Of a stretch of DNA of 63,805 nt, positions 25,123 to 34,888 are shown piece after piece. Each line of letters opens with the position of its first letter. Position 1 is the first letter of the stretch. The translations under genes and the position numbers were made by a program. The notes beneath the pieces are model-generated. The model was given only the letters and a program-made list of their open reading frames with translations. It ran no database searches and was not told the DNA's origin. This DNA is from Planctomycetota bacterium (GTDB lineage: Bacteria; Planctomycetota; MHYJ01; JACQXL01): positions 71,520 to 135,324 of the forward strand of contig JACRIK010000002.1 of assembly GCA_016235865.1 (NCBI GenBank), given 5' to 3'.

Positions 25123-25518
25123 CTATCTTTTTTCTTGTCGTTTCCTTATATCGTCATAGATCTTTTTTATCTCAATTGGCGGTGGTCCCTCATCTAACTT
25201 AGGTGAAGCAGGCATTGCTACCCCGTCCGGGATGTTGAGATCGTATTGAATATCGCGTGCGGCTCTTACTCTAATCAGATAATCCTGGGCATATTCATAG
25301 ACTAACAGTTTTTTATTGGCGGTATCTATTAACCAGAGAAGGTTGTTGTCTGTTCTGGTCATTGAGCCGATGGCGATATAGTTGTTGTTTGCTGAAGTTT
25401 CGCTTGCCTTGTCCGGAGCCGCAAAGATGTTATTGTTGAATGCTGATTTTTCCGTGGCCAGGACGGCAATAACTCCGACCAGAATTCCGATTATGAGATA
25501 CAATGCTTTATTCGTCAT
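25123..25518 (-). CDS. Small membrane-anchored protein of unknown function
   Basis: A 131-residue protein with one N-terminal membrane helix (ALYLIIGILVGVIAVLATEK). A predicted periplasmic region has the strand-like segment YIAIGSMTRTDNNLLWLIDT and AQDYLIRVRAARDIQYDLNI. The C-terminus is basic. No family is recognised. AAAAGGAGG precedes the start. It is 14 bases upstream of the winged-helix membrane protein gene, and both are transcribed leftward, so they may work together. Confidence 0.75.
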   Translation of the reverse strand: MTNKALYLIIGILVGVIAVLATEKSAFNNNIFAAPDKASETSANNNYIAIGSMTRTDNNLLWLIDTANKKLLVYEYAQDYLIRVRAARDIQYDLNIPDGVAMPASPKLDEGPPPIEIKKIYDDIRKRQEKR

Positions 25519-25641
25519 AAAAGGCCTCCTTTTTAGATAAGTTCATAAGTTACAATAACATGAAAATAGTATCGCTGTCAAGAAAAATAGCCACAGATTT
25601 CACAGATTAAATCCTTGCTTTCCCGCAGCCCGGCAATTGGT

Positions 25642-26025
25642 TTATTTCTTGGATTTTTTCGGTTTCTTGACTTTTGGGGCGTTCTCGCAACTAATCTGGT
25701 CCAGCAGTTTGTAGACCTGCAGTTCTTCTTCAACTGATTCATCAAAATGAAACGAGAGTTTGGGGATGTAGCGCATTTTGATTCTTTTAAGTAAGAGTTT
25801 ATGGACGTGATTAGCCGCATTATTCAGCAGGGTGATGGATGTTTTGCGAGCATCTTCATTGCCCAGGACGGTTACGAATACCTTGGATGACTGCAGGTCG
25901 GGCGAGGGTTCGGTTCTGGTAACCGTGATGAATCCCAGCCGCGGGTCGCTGAGTTCGTAAAGGATTATCTGGCTGATTTCCCGCTGCAGTTCCTTGGCCA
26001 CCCGGCCCATTCGATTGTTGCTCAT
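25642..26025 (-). CDS. rbfA: Ribosome-binding factor A
   Basis: A 30S maturation factor with a KH-like fold acting on 16S rRNA. The motif NRMGRVAKELQREISQIILYEL opens it (given in part: RVAKELQREISQII). DPRLGFITVTRTEPSPDLQ and KVFVTVLGNE follow, then LLLKRIKMRYIPKLSFHFDES. There is a lysine-rich tail. From the ATG at 26025 it has 127 residues; an ATG six codons earlier at 26043 is possible, but GGAG lies 12 bases before the later one. Last gene of nusA-infB-rbfA. Confidence 0.93.
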   Translation of the reverse strand: MSNNRMGRVAKELQREISQIILYELSDPRLGFITVTRTEPSPDLQSSKVFVTVLGNEDARKTSITLLNNAANHVHKLLLKRIKMRYIPKLSFHFDESVEEELQVYKLLDQISCENAPKVKKPKKSKK

Positions 26026-26089
26026 AGTGGTTTCGCTCCGCATCGTCCGCTGGGCGATTACTTGCGGTTCCCGCTTTGGGCGGGATTCT

Positions 26090-28636
26090 TTAGGAGGAAG
26101 CCGTCAGCTTTTTCAGGTATTTTTCTATCTGGAACGCCTCGATTATATCGCCGGTATTGAGGTTATCAAATCCGTCTATTCTTAACCCGCATTCGAATCC
26201 GGTATTGACCTCGCGGACGTCATCCTTGAAGCGTTTCAGGGAAGACAGTTTGCCTTCGTAAATGACATTCTTATCGCGGTAGACCCGGACTAATGAAGAC
26301 CGTTCTATTTTTCCCTCTATGACCGTGCACCCGGCAATCGTGCCGAGGCGGGAAATCTTGAACAGGTCCTTGACAGTCAGTTTGCCAATGGACACTTCCC
26401 GCTTTTCTGGTTCCAGCATTCCTTCTAGGGCCAGTTTGATGTTTTCCACGATGTCATAGATGACATTATATATTTTCACGTCCACGCCGTGATCGGTCAC
26501 CAGCGTTTTAGCGCGGTCCTCCACCGAGGTGTTAAATCCGATGATAAGCGCATCGGAGACATGGGCCAGTAACACGTCGGATTCGTTAATTTGCCCCACG
26601 CCCCGGTGAATGATTTTTACCTTGGCTTCCTTGTAGGCAAAGTTATTAAGCAACTGGGTAATTACTTCCAATGAACCCTGAACATCGGTTTTGAGAATAA
26701 CCTTTATTTCTTTCAGCTGCGATGTGGCGATTTTATCATAAAGGTTTTCCAGCGTGGTATGCTGTTGCGGGCCGGCCAGGGCGGTTTTTTTGCGCTCAAT
26801 ATATGTCTGGGCCATTTCCGAGGCGGTCTGGATGCTGTCCATCACATAAAATTTATCTCCGGCCATCGGCAGGTCAGAGAGCCCGCTTATTCTGACCACG
26901 GTTGACGGGGGTGTTTCCGTCACACTTTCGGAGCGGCTGTTGAGCATTGAGCGGACCTTGCCGGAAGCGCCGCCGCAGAAGATGATATCGCCTATTTTCA
27001 GGGTGCCGTTCTGGACCAGAATCGTGGTCAGCGGTCCCTGTGATTCGGTGAGTTTGGCTTCCATAACCGTTCCGTAGGCCCGGCGGTTGGGATTGGCCTT
27101 TAATTCCATCATATCCGATTGCAGCAGGATCATTTCCAGCAGATGGTCAATACCCTGGCCGGTCAGGGCCGAAACCTCGGCGAATATGGTCTTGCCGCCC
27201 CAATCCTCGGGCGTCAGGTCCATGGAACTTAGCTGCTGGCGGACCTTGTGGAGATTAGCTTCCTTTTTATCCACCTTATTTATGGCCACGATAATCGGCA
27301 GGTTGGCCGCCCGGGCATGGCTGATGGCCTCCTCGGTCTGGGGCATCACGCCGTCGTCCGCCGCCACCACAATGACCACGATATCCGTAACGTTTGCCCC
27401 GCGGGAGCGCATCTGGGTAAATGCCTCGTGGCCCGGGGTATCAAGGAATACAATCTTTCTATTATTGATTTCCGCTTCATAGGCGCCCAGGTGCTGGGTA
27501 ATCGCCCCGTGTTCCGAAGCCGCCACATTGGCCGACCTGATTTTATCCATCAATGAAGTCTTGCCGTGGTCCACGTGGCCCATAAATGTCACTACCGGCG
27601 GACGGGATTTGAGGTCTTCGGGCTTGTCAGATGTTGTATGCACCAATTGGCTGTCAATATCCTTGGTTTTCTCAAATATGATTTCGTAATTAAACTCCAA
27701 GCCGATAAGCACCAGCGCATCTTCGCTCAAAGGGTCGTTGATGCCGGTCATTATGTTATGCTCCATTAATTTCTTGATGATGATGTTTGCCTTAACGCCC
27801 ATCTTTTCGCAGAGTTCCTTTAGGGTAATCCGGCCGCTTATCGTGACTTTTCTTTCAACGGGCTTATTGATTATTTGCTGATGGGGTTGTCCGCTTGATT
27901 TCTTTTTGAAGAAGAAGGTCTTCTTGATGAATGGTTTCTGTTTGCCGAATGTTGCCGGCATACTGATAACCTTGCCCCGGATGCCTTTTGACTCGTCGGT
28001 GGTTCCTTTGGAATATAAATCCAACTCCTTGGCATGCATCGCTCGGATGTCCTTGTCATCGGATTCTTTAGCCAGAGTCGGGATAATGGGGGTTGACTTG
28101 GAAATGTCGTCCTTGGGCAGCGGGGTTTTCGGATGGGGTATTCCAGGTTTAGCGGTCGGTTTAGCTACCGGTTCAGAATGTTTGCCTATTGTTATAGGCG
28201 CAATCGGGGTTTCCTTAGTAGCTGGGTGTTTTCCTGCCGCTGGTTTGGTATGGGCCGGAACGGGTTTCTCGTGCGAAACCGGTTTTTTCTCTGTTTTATG
28301 TGTTATTGGCTTGGCTGGCTGGACCGGCGCTTTCGGCTCGACTGGTTTTGCCTTGGGCAGGGCAGGTTCAATTGTTTCTGCCGGTTCGGGTACAGCCGTT
28401 TCCTCGGCCTTTTCTTTTTCCTTGAGAGCCGCCGCCTTTTTTTCAGCCCTCAATGCGGCGGCCTGTTTGGCCGCTGCGGCTTTCTGGTCTTTTTCTATTT
28501 CCTTGCGCAGTTTGGCGATGGCTTTCGGATCCAAACTGGAGATGTCGCTCTTGACCTGAATCTTCAGTCCATTGGCTTTTTGGATTAATTCATCCGGAGT
28601 AACCTTTAATTCCTCGGCTAATTGATAAACTCTCAT
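26090..28636 (-). CDS. infB: Translation initiation factor IF-2
   Basis: The GTPase that recruits fMet-tRNA to the 30S subunit. The protein (848 residues) has the IF2N-type head ([20 protein letters not shown]), a long Ala/Lys/Pro-rich linker to about 240, a second IF2N module ([21 protein letters not shown]), and the G domain with [29 protein letters not shown] and INKVDKK. Domains II-IV follow, ending in the C2 domain that binds formyl-Met. It lies 17 bases after nusA and 64 bases before rbfA, in the conserved operon order. Confidence 0.97.
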   Translation of the reverse strand: MRVYQLAEELKVTPDELIQKANGLKIQVKSDISSLDPKAIAKLRKEIEKDQKAAAAKQAAALRAEKKAAALKEKEKAEETAVPEPAETIEPALPKAKPVEPKAPVQPAKPITHKTEKKPVSHEKPVPAHTKPAAGKHPATKETPIAPITIGKHSEPVAKPTAKPGIPHPKTPLPKDDISKSTPIIPTLAKESDDKDIRAMHAKELDLYSKGTTDESKGIRGKVISMPATFGKQKPFIKKTFFFKKKSSGQPHQQIINKPVERKVTISGRITLKELCEKMGVKANIIIKKLMEHNIMTGINDPLSEDALVLIGLEFNYEIIFEKTKDIDSQLVHTTSDKPEDLKSRPPVVTFMGHVDHGKTSLMDKIRSANVAASEHGAITQHLGAYEAEINNRKIVFLDTPGHEAFTQMRSRGANVTDIVVIVVAADDGVMPQTEEAISHARAANLPIIVAINKVDKKEANLHKVRQQLSSMDLTPEDWGGKTIFAEVSALTGQGIDHLLEMILLQSDMMELKANPNRRAYGTVMEAKLTESQGPLTTILVQNGTLKIGDIIFCGGASGKVRSMLNSRSESVTETPPSTVVRISGLSDLPMAGDKFYVMDSIQTASEMAQTYIERKKTALAGPQQHTTLENLYDKIATSQLKEIKVILKTDVQGSLEVITQLLNNFAYKEAKVKIIHRGVGQINESDVLLAHVSDALIIGFNTSVEDRAKTLVTDHGVDVKIYNVIYDIVENIKLALEGMLEPEKREVSIGKLTVKDLFKISRLGTIAGCTVIEGKIERSSLVRVYRDKNVIYEGKLSSLKRFKDDVREVNTGFECGLRIDGFDNLNTGDIIEAFQIEKYLKKLTASS

Positions 28637-28653
28637 TATTGATTAAACTTCAG

Positions 28654-29706
28654 TTACTCTGCAGCAGCATTGCCTTCCGGCGTCTTGCCGGCTGAATCCG
28701 GAGTCGCCGCAGGTTTCTGTTTTTCGTCTTTCTTCTTGTTCTTTGCCTTTTTTATTTCTTCTTCCTCAGCCGGCAACTGGTCGGATGACATAACGTCTAT
28801 CTCCCATCTGGTTAGTTTGCAGGCCAGCCGGATATTCTGTCCTTTTCGTCCGATGGCCAGGGCCAGCTGGTCCGTGCTGACAAAGACCTTGGCGCGCTTG
28901 GCTTCGGTGTCTATCTCGATGGCCTGGACCTCGGCCGGTTTCATGGCCGCGGCAATGAATAATTCCGGCTGTTCGCTCCACTTAATCACGTCTATCTTCT
29001 CGTCGCCCAGTTCCTCGACGATATTCTTTATGCGCACGCCCCGGACGCCCACGCAGGCGCCGACCGCATCGATATTGGGCTTGTCCGAAAAGACCGCCAT
29101 CTTGGTCCGGAATCCGGGTTCGCGGGCTATGCCCCTGACTTCAATCAGTTTCTCGGCCAGTTCCGGTACCTCGACATCAAAGAGTTTCCGGACGAATTCC
29201 GGATGGGTCCGGGAGATGATCACCCTGATGCCGCCATCCTGTCTTTTCACGGTCAGGATAATTCCCTTGACAATACTGCCCAGCCGGTAGGTCTCGCCCG
29301 GCACTTGTTCCTTGCGTTCCAGGATGGTCTCCACGCCTTCCACCAGGACAATTACGTCATTGCCTTCGTGCCGCAAGGCCGTGCCGCTGACCAGGGCGTA
29401 TAATTTATTGCTCAGGGTGGCGTAGATAACCTCGGATTCGGCTTCCTTGAGTTTTTGGGAGATGGCTTTTTTGGTGGTCTGGGCCGCCACCCGCCCCCAT
29501 AAGGTCGGGTCGATGATGCCTTCTTTGCTTTCAGCCGTGATTTTACCGCTCTGGCGGTCAATCGTCACCTTAACCGGCTCGTTCAGTTTAAGATGGCTGC
29601 TCACCTCGGATGAGATAGCCGATTCTATGGCCGCAAACAGGGCATCCGGCTTGATCTTCTTTTCCCGGTGCAGGCTGTCAATTAATCTCAATAATTCACC
29701 GTTCAT
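28654..29706 (-). CDS. nusA: Transcription termination/antitermination factor NusA
   Basis: Binds RNA polymerase and nascent RNA. The RNAP-binding N-terminal domain covers about residues 1-125. An S1 domain follows (GSIVKGIILTVKRQDGGIRVI), then KH1 (VGACVGVRGVRIKNIVEEL) and KH2 (LAIGRKGQNIRLACKLTRWEID). The protein stops soon after KH2 with a low-complexity Lys/Glu tail (350 residues), lacking the C-terminal acidic repeats of E. coli NusA, as in many phyla. rimP, often first in this operon, is not upstream. A promoter is visible near 29.8 kb. Confidence 0.96.
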   Translation of the reverse strand: MNGELLRLIDSLHREKKIKPDALFAAIESAISSEVSSHLKLNEPVKVTIDRQSGKITAESKEGIIDPTLWGRVAAQTTKKAISQKLKEAESEVIYATLSNKLYALVSGTALRHEGNDVIVLVEGVETILERKEQVPGETYRLGSIVKGIILTVKRQDGGIRVIISRTHPEFVRKLFDVEVPELAEKLIEVRGIAREPGFRTKMAVFSDKPNIDAVGACVGVRGVRIKNIVEELGDEKIDVIKWSEQPELFIAAAMKPAEVQAIEIDTEAKRAKVFVSTDQLALAIGRKGQNIRLACKLTRWEIDVMSSDQLPAEEEEIKKAKNKKKDEKQKPAATPDSAGKTPEGNAAAE

Positions 29707-29805
29707 AAATAATAATTTTAGTAAGCTGATTGAACGGATGAACTATCGCCTAAGTGTCCGACAAATCCGCTTACGTTTTGAATATTAGCATAACACGAAA
29801 TATCG

Positions 29806-29834
29806 ATATTATATTTATCCGTGCGATATGTCAA
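29806..29834 (-). promoter_or_regulatory. Likely promoter of nusA-infB-rbfA
   Basis: On the reverse strand TTGACA (29829-29834) is followed by TAATAT (29806-29811) at 17 bp; an overlapping TATAAT lies at 15 bp. Transcription would begin near 29799, giving a leader of about 93 bases. The box lies at the start of the longest possible hflX frame, another reason to start hflX later. Confidence 0.5.
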
Positions 29835-29883
29835 TTTATTATTGACTTTATCAGAAATTGCTGGTAGCTTCAGTAATAATACA

Positions 29884-31164
29884 GTGAAAGACACGATTCT
29901 AACCGTTCAGAATAAAAAGGCTATCCTGGTTGATGTGGCCATTCAGGCCAAGGGCAAGCACCGCGATAACATTAATTCATTGGCCGAGTTAGCGCTCTTG
30001 GCATCCACCGCCGGGGCCATTGTAGTCGGAACCGCCGGTCAGAACCGCGACAAGCCTGATAACGCCTATTATGTCGGTCAGGGCAAGGCCGGAGAATTGG
30101 CCGTCCTGGCCCGGGAAAAGGAAGCCGAATACGTCATCTTTGATAACGACCTGTCGCCGGCCCAAATCAGGAATCTGGAGGAGGTGGTCGGAGTATCGGT
30201 GATTGACCGGACCGAGGTGATACTGGCCATATTCGGCACCCATGCCCGAACCACCCAATCAAGACTGCAACTGGAATTAGCCAATCTGGAATATGCCTTG
30301 CCGCGCCTGAAACATCTCTGGAGCCACCTGTCGCGTATCGGCGGCGGCGTCCGAGGCGACCGGGGACCGGGCGAGAAACAGCTTGAGGTGGACCGCCGGC
30401 TGGCCTTTGACCGCATCACCACCTTGAAGCGGGAACTCAAGAAAATCCAGGCGCGCCGGGAAGAAGAAGTGGCCACCCGGGCCGAGGATTTTAACGTGGC
30501 TCTGGTCGGATATACTAATGCCGGAAAGTCCACCCTGATGAATACCCTGACCGACCTGGACCAGCTGGTCGAGGACAAACTCTTTTCCACGCTCGATACC
30601 AAGACCCACATCTGGGAATTCGCCAGTGGGCAAAAGGTGCTCCTGAGCGACACGGTCGGCTTTATCCGGAACCTGCCCCATAACCTGGTCGAATCGTTCC
30701 ACGCCACGCTGGAAGAGGTGCGCCAGGCGGATTTGTTGCTCCATATCGTGGATGCGGCCTCGCCCGATGCCGAAAGCCAGATTGACGCGGTTAATAAGGT
30801 CCTGAAGGAAATCGGATGCGATAACAAAGATATTATCATCGTCTTTAACAAGATTGACCAAGCGGATAAGATTGAGGTGGAAATACTCAGGAAGAATGTC
30901 CCTGATGCCTCGATGATTTCCGCGCTGAAAGGGACGGGTATCGGGGAACTGGAAGAGCGGCTGGAAAAGATTATCAGCGTCCGGCAGGTGGTGTTAACCG
31001 TTAAGGTGCCGATGGAAAACGGACGGCTCCTGGCCTATCTGCACCAACATGGGGTGATTCTGGATAAGAAGATAGCTGATTCACATTTTAAGATACGCCT
31101 GCGACTGGGCCGCAGGGATTTGTTTAAGGCGAAAGAATTAGGATTGAAAACTAAGAAGGGGTAA
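29884..31164 (+). CDS. hflX: Ribosome-associated GTPase HflX
   Basis: HflX splits stalled or hibernating ribosomes. The N-terminal domain holds GTAGQNRDKPDNAYYVGQGK and VIFDNDLSPAQIRNLEEVVG. The helical hairpin contains RTTQSRLQLELANLEYALPR and GGGVRGDRGPGEKQLEVDRR (split after RGPG). The G domain carries GYTNAGKSTLMN, DTVGFIRNLP and FNKIDQ. An open frame continues upstream to 29821, but the GTG at 29884 (VKDTILTVQ) matches the family start and avoids the divergent promoter. From there it has 426 residues. Confidence 0.93.
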   Translation: MKDTILTVQNKKAILVDVAIQAKGKHRDNINSLAELALLASTAGAIVVGTAGQNRDKPDNAYYVGQGKAGELAVLAREKEAEYVIFDNDLSPAQIRNLEEVVGVSVIDRTEVILAIFGTHARTTQSRLQLELANLEYALPRLKHLWSHLSRIGGGVRGDRGPGEKQLEVDRRLAFDRITTLKRELKKIQARREEEVATRAEDFNVALVGYTNAGKSTLMNTLTDLDQLVEDKLFSTLDTKTHIWEFASGQKVLLSDTVGFIRNLPHNLVESFHATLEEVRQADLLLHIVDAASPDAESQIDAVNKVLKEIGCDNKDIIIVFNKIDQADKIEVEILRKNVPDASMISALKGTGIGELEERLEKIISVRQVVLTVKVPMENGRLLAYLHQHGVILDKKIADSHFKIRLRLGRRDLFKAKELGLKTKKG

Positions 31165-31223
31165 TTCGCCACTGGCGCCGAAACGCCATGGCGCCCTTAT
31201 GGCGCCAAAAGACACTAAAAGAG

Positions 31224-31302
31224 AACACGAATCAGACGAATACTACGAATAAGACGAATAGGAATTATTCGTGTGATTCGTTCCATTCGTAATATTCGTG
31301 TT
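31224..31302. repeat. CGAAT-type inverted repeat
   Basis: The left arm is built of AACACGAAT, CAGACGAAT and similar 9-10 base words; the right arm holds ATTCGTGTGATTCGTTCC and ATTCGTGTT, its inverted counterpart. Related copies are at 35837-35917, 37516-37570, 38071-38110 and 58498-58581. Just before it (31169-31207) is a small GGCGCC-rich palindrome. Confidence 0.7.
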
Positions 31303-31333
31303 AAAGTATTTATGGTGAAAGAAAGGTGTGTTT

Positions 31334-32200
31334 ATGCATAATTTTGCTGATAGATTGATTGATGCCATCCGCCGGAAAAAGTCCTGCGTCTGCGTGGGTT
31401 TAGACCCGCGCCTGGACCTGATTCCGGCTGAGATTACTTCAAAGAACAGCGCGCCGGCTGACGCCATCTACCAATTCAATAAGGCCATTATTGATATTAT
31501 CAAGGATGATGTTGTGGCGGTCAAACCCCAATCAGCTTTCTATGAACAATACTACGCCGCCGGCGTCAAGTGTTTCTTTGATACCATGGACTATGCGCGC
31601 CAAAAAGGACTGATAGTCGTGGCCGATGTTAAGCGTTCTGACATTGCTTCGACTGCCGAGGCATACGCCCGGACCTTTCTCAAGGATTCGCCGGCTGATG
31701 CGATTACGGTCAATCCATATCTGGGCATTGACTCGCTTGAGCCGTTTATCAAACTCTGTGATGAGCAGGGACGGGGATTGTTCGTGCTGGTCAAGACCTC
31801 GAATCCCGGGTCAAAGGACTTCCAGGATGCGCTTCTCAAGGACAACCGGAAACTCTACGAACTGGTGGCGGAAAAAGTAGGGGACGCCGGCCGGAAATTA
31901 ACAGGCAATGAGGGCTATTCATCCGTCGGCGCCGTGGTCGGCGCGACATTCCCGGCCGAGGCCAAGGCCATCAGGCAAATAATGCCAAAATCCATCTTCC
32001 TGGTGCCGGGCTATGGAGCCCAGGGCGCCAAGGCGGCCGACCTCAAGGATTATTTCAACAAGGGCGGCTTAGGCGCCATCATCAACGCCGCCAGAAGCAT
32101 CACCTATGCATATAAAGACCCAAAGGCAACTAATTGGCAGGACGCAGTCAAACAGGCGGTTAAGGAAATGAACAAAGAGATTAATGGGGTGATTCGCTAA
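31334..32200 (+). CDS. pyrF: Orotidine 5'-phosphate decarboxylase
   Basis: Makes UMP, the last step of pyrimidine synthesis. VGLDPRLDLIP, AVKPQSAFYEQYY, VVADVKRSDIASTAEAYA (the catalytic Asp-Lys-Asp set) and LVPGYGAQGAKAADL identify the group with longer (270-290 residue) PyrF. AAAGGTG lies just before a GTG at 31328 and six bases before that the spacing suits ATG at 31334; both are plausible. It is preceded by the CGAAT repeat and followed by a convergent gene at 27 bases, with no clear terminator. Confidence 0.94.
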   Translation: MHNFADRLIDAIRRKKSCVCVGLDPRLDLIPAEITSKNSAPADAIYQFNKAIIDIIKDDVVAVKPQSAFYEQYYAAGVKCFFDTMDYARQKGLIVVADVKRSDIASTAEAYARTFLKDSPADAITVNPYLGIDSLEPFIKLCDEQGRGLFVLVKTSNPGSKDFQDALLKDNRKLYELVAEKVGDAGRKLTGNEGYSSVGAVVGATFPAEAKAIRQIMPKSIFLVPGYGAQGAKAADLKDYFNKGGLGAIINAARSITYAYKDPKATNWQDAVKQAVKEMNKEINGVIR

Positions 32201-32227
32201 GCTTTATAAGGCGTCAGTGGTGAGAAT

Positions 32228-33973
32228 TTACTTCTTTTCCTTGGCCTGTTTAGCCATATCATTAATGGCGTCGGAGTGGCCCTTGGTCAGAGCGTCAAGC
32301 GCCCCCTTTTTGGACTGTAATTTCTTTAGCAGGGCGTCCTTTTGCGGGTCGATGGACTGGTTGAGTTTCTGGCGCACGGATTTTTTAACCTCTTCGGACT
32401 GGGCGCCAATCATGTTTTTGACTACATTGGCCATAATGTCATCAGCCGTGGAATTAATCTTGAATTTCATCCGGCCTTTTTCCATGGTGATAATTCCGGT
32501 TATCTTCAAGTCCTTGGTGGTGGAGATGGTCTGGGCAATCTGCCTGGCCATTTCATCCTGCTTGATGTCCTCCGGCGCGAAGACCAGATTCTTGGGCAGG
32601 ATGTTCATGACTATTACCATCTTGTCGCCTTCACTGGTGAGCGTTGCCTCAACATTAGCCGTGCCTGAAGCCACCTGGGACGGCAGGAGCGACGATGATG
32701 ACCGGGTCAGCCGCACGCCTTTGATATCCAGATTCCGGATATTGAGTATGGCGCTGTCGTGGCTGATGGATTTGGTATGGTCCAGGACCGCCTCAAGGTC
32801 AAAGTCAGGGACCGTGCCTTTCATGGAAATAGTGGCCGGCTTGCCGTAGAGCCGGGGATTGGATGAAAATCCTTCTGCCTTGCCTGAGAATTTCAGTTCG
32901 TCAGAGCTGGTTGAGATGGATGCGACCTTGAGCAGGAATCCCGGGTAACTGTGGTCCCTGGGGAATTCCACGTCAATGCCCTTGAATCTCTGCTTCTTAA
33001 GCAGCGCCTGTTTCTCATCATCCGAAACCGAAGGCACGGGCATATAACTCTTGGCGATATTCAGCCAGTAAAGCACGCTGGTCATCCGGCCCAGCCAGAC
33101 CTCGCCGAAGAGCATCTTGGCGATGTCGTCCTTGTTGAGGTCCTTGGCGCCGGGTATGGAATTGACGATGTTGAGATAGTCCTGTTCCTTGAGATTGTCG
33201 ATATTCTTGATGGCGCCGGAGATGTTATTGAAATCCGTTTGGGTGGTTTTGTCGGTCTTGGCCAGTTCGTCCTTTAACTGGTCCACATCCTTTTTGATAT
33301 CAACCAGTTTCTTCAGTTCCTTCTTGAGCTTGGTTGGGTTCTTTTCCTTCAGGTCCACCGAATCCAGTTGTTTCTTTATCTCGGCCAGCCGGGGCGTGAC
33401 ATTGAGATTATTGATGGCCTGTTCGTCGGCCAGGCTTCTGGTATCCAGTTCGGCCTCGGTTTTAGTGATATGGGGCGGTGTGGCCAGCTTGGCAGAATTG
33501 ACCGCTTCATCCACATTGACCTTTTCCTTGGACATCTGGACAATCGGGATGGAGTTGATTTCGTCCTGAATCATCTTGGCCGTGGCTGATTGCTCTTCGG
33601 TCTGGGGTATTGGTTCTGCGGCGATTTTGCCTGAGGTGGTCCGTTTAGTATTGCGCATGATGCAGTCCACGGCCATTTCGTTGATGACTATCTTCTTCTC
33701 CAGCAAAGCCGGCCAGTCCATCTTAAACCGGATGTCCTTGATTTCAATCAGGTTCTGGAACTCGTTATCAGAGCTGGCTACCTGCAGGCCGCCGGCCCGG
33801 AGGAAGAGTTTCAGGAAGCTCAGCTGAAAACGGGCTATCTCAACCTGGGCGCCGATAATCTTGCTGCCGACCGACTCAATGACGTTCTTTATCAGCCCGT
33901 CCGCGAAGACGAATCCGAATACGGCTATGATAATGAAGATAACCCCAAAAACAATGATGCCTCTCCAACGCAT
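32228..33973 (-). CDS. TIGR03545 family protein (AsmA-like membrane-anchored)
   Basis: This 581-residue protein has one N-terminal membrane helix (GIIVFGVIFIIIAVFGFVFA). A long periplasmic part resembles AsmA-type start sequences (GAQVEIARFQLSFLKLFLRA, GLQVASSDNEFQNLIEIKDI). The middle, about residues 200-260, is a charged coiled coil, and the C-terminus is a helical Gln/Lys-rich segment. It matches my knowledge of TIGR03545, a family found next to TIGR03546; the adjacent upstream gene here is exactly that partner. Function is unknown; lipid or envelope transport is a guess. A TCCCGA hairpin lies just before its start. Confidence 0.82.
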   Translation of the reverse strand: MRWRGIIVFGVIFIIIAVFGFVFADGLIKNVIESVGSKIIGAQVEIARFQLSFLKLFLRAGGLQVASSDNEFQNLIEIKDIRFKMDWPALLEKKIVINEMAVDCIMRNTKRTTSGKIAAEPIPQTEEQSATAKMIQDEINSIPIVQMSKEKVNVDEAVNSAKLATPPHITKTEAELDTRSLADEQAINNLNVTPRLAEIKKQLDSVDLKEKNPTKLKKELKKLVDIKKDVDQLKDELAKTDKTTQTDFNNISGAIKNIDNLKEQDYLNIVNSIPGAKDLNKDDIAKMLFGEVWLGRMTSVLYWLNIAKSYMPVPSVSDDEKQALLKKQRFKGIDVEFPRDHSYPGFLLKVASISTSSDELKFSGKAEGFSSNPRLYGKPATISMKGTVPDFDLEAVLDHTKSISHDSAILNIRNLDIKGVRLTRSSSSLLPSQVASGTANVEATLTSEGDKMVIVMNILPKNLVFAPEDIKQDEMARQIAQTISTTKDLKITGIITMEKGRMKFKINSTADDIMANVVKNMIGAQSEEVKKSVRQKLNQSIDPQKDALLKKLQSKKGALDALTKGHSDAINDMAKQAKEKK

Positions 33974-34017
33974 AAGAATTCTTTACAACCCCGAAATTAT
34001 CGGGACTCCGTTGCGAC

Positions 34018-34088
34018 TCCGCGGGATTAAACAACCCCCTTTTATTCCCCCTTTGTTAAGGGGGACTGCGGGGGTTGTTACTCAGTTT
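34018..34088. repeat. Nested palindrome between the TIGR03545 and TIGR03546 genes
   Basis: The outer arms CGGGATTAAACAACCCCC and GGGGGTTGTTACTCAGTTTAATCCCG enclose an inner hairpin TTCCCCCTTTGTTAAGGGGGAC. It fills most of the intergenic space and could fold in the joint transcript. Confidence 0.7.
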
Positions 34089-34103
34089 AATCCCGTTAGC
34101 TAC

Positions 34104-34694
34104 TTATCCTTTAGTTCCGCCGCCGGTCAGGGTATTGATTTTATCTCCGGCGGACTTGACCTTGTTAACCAGCGCATTGGCCTTGGTTATTTTAATATAC
34201 CAGTTATAGGGCCGGCTGGCCTTTACGCCCTTAACGAATCTGGTGTTCTCCAGTTTGGGTATCAGTTGAGCCCGATAATAGATGATGCCCTTTTCCGAAA
34301 ACCGCAGGTTCGGATAGAATAATGCCAGCGAGATAGTAACGCTGCCTAATAACACGGTGTTATTGAATCCGGTCAGCGGCACCAGCGGCATATTATAGAG
34401 CATGGTCCAGAGCGGCCTGAGGAATTCCATCTGGACCAGGAGCAGATATCCGAGCATATGCGCGGCCGGGTCAACCAGGAATGACAGCAGTCCGAACACG
34501 ACCGATGAGAAGATAAATGCCGAGACATTGACCCGGATGATGCAGATTAACAGCAGCACCAGCAGGTTGTGGAGCGAGAAGGTCGGGGTCAGGCCGACAA
34601 TCATCCCGAAGGCGATTCCGCCGGCTATCTGCTTGGGCGAGATTTCGCCGTTGAGTAGCTTGTATAAACGATTGAGTATCTTCCAGGTGAACAT
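34104..34694 (-). CDS. TIGR03546 family membrane protein
   Basis: A 196-residue protein with several membrane segments: QIAGGIAFGMIVGLTPTFSL (DUF2062-like), NLLVLLLICIIRVNVSAFIF and AHMLGYLLLVQM, and NNTVLLGSVTISLALFYP. The closing part is basic and soluble. The opening WKILNRLYKLLNGEISPKQI is characteristic of TIGR03546, whose genes are usually next to TIGR03545. The ATG at 34694 is preferred, with GGAG ten bases upstream; a TTG two codons earlier is the alternative. The pair probably forms one inner-membrane complex. Confidence 0.82.
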   Translation of the reverse strand: MFTWKILNRLYKLLNGEISPKQIAGGIAFGMIVGLTPTFSLHNLLVLLLICIIRVNVSAFIFSSVVFGLLSFLVDPAAHMLGYLLLVQMEFLRPLWTMLYNMPLVPLTGFNNTVLLGSVTISLALFYPNLRFSEKGIIYYRAQLIPKLENTRFVKGVKASRPYNWYIKITKANALVNKVKSAGDKINTLTGGGTKG

Positions 34695-34719
34695 ATGCAA
34701 AATTCTCCGACAGAATCTA

Positions 34720-34807
34720 TTCCCCTCCCTTGATGGGAGGGGTTAGGGGAGGGTGATTACCTTGCTACCCCTCACCCTGTCCTCTCCCACAAGGGGAGAG
34801 GGGGGAT
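34720..34807. repeat. Two palindromes of the CCCCTC / GAGGGG dispersed repeat type
   Basis: TCCCCTCCCTTGATGGGAGGGG is followed by CCCCTCACCCTGTCCTCTCC ... AAGGGGAGAGGGG. The second is the same family as the palindrome found inside the zincin gene at 38259-38306. Confidence 0.7.
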
Positions 34808-34888
34808 GTTTCTTTTAATAGTTTTGTTAGATTTTCTAAATATAGATTCAAATGCCATTCCTGTCAAACATATAGCAGCGAGAATATC

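Noticed and set aside
30078-30851. Long antisense frames opposite hflX, gyrA, clpX and infB
   Set aside because: They are shadows of conserved genes with no signal, domain or ribosome-binding site of their own.
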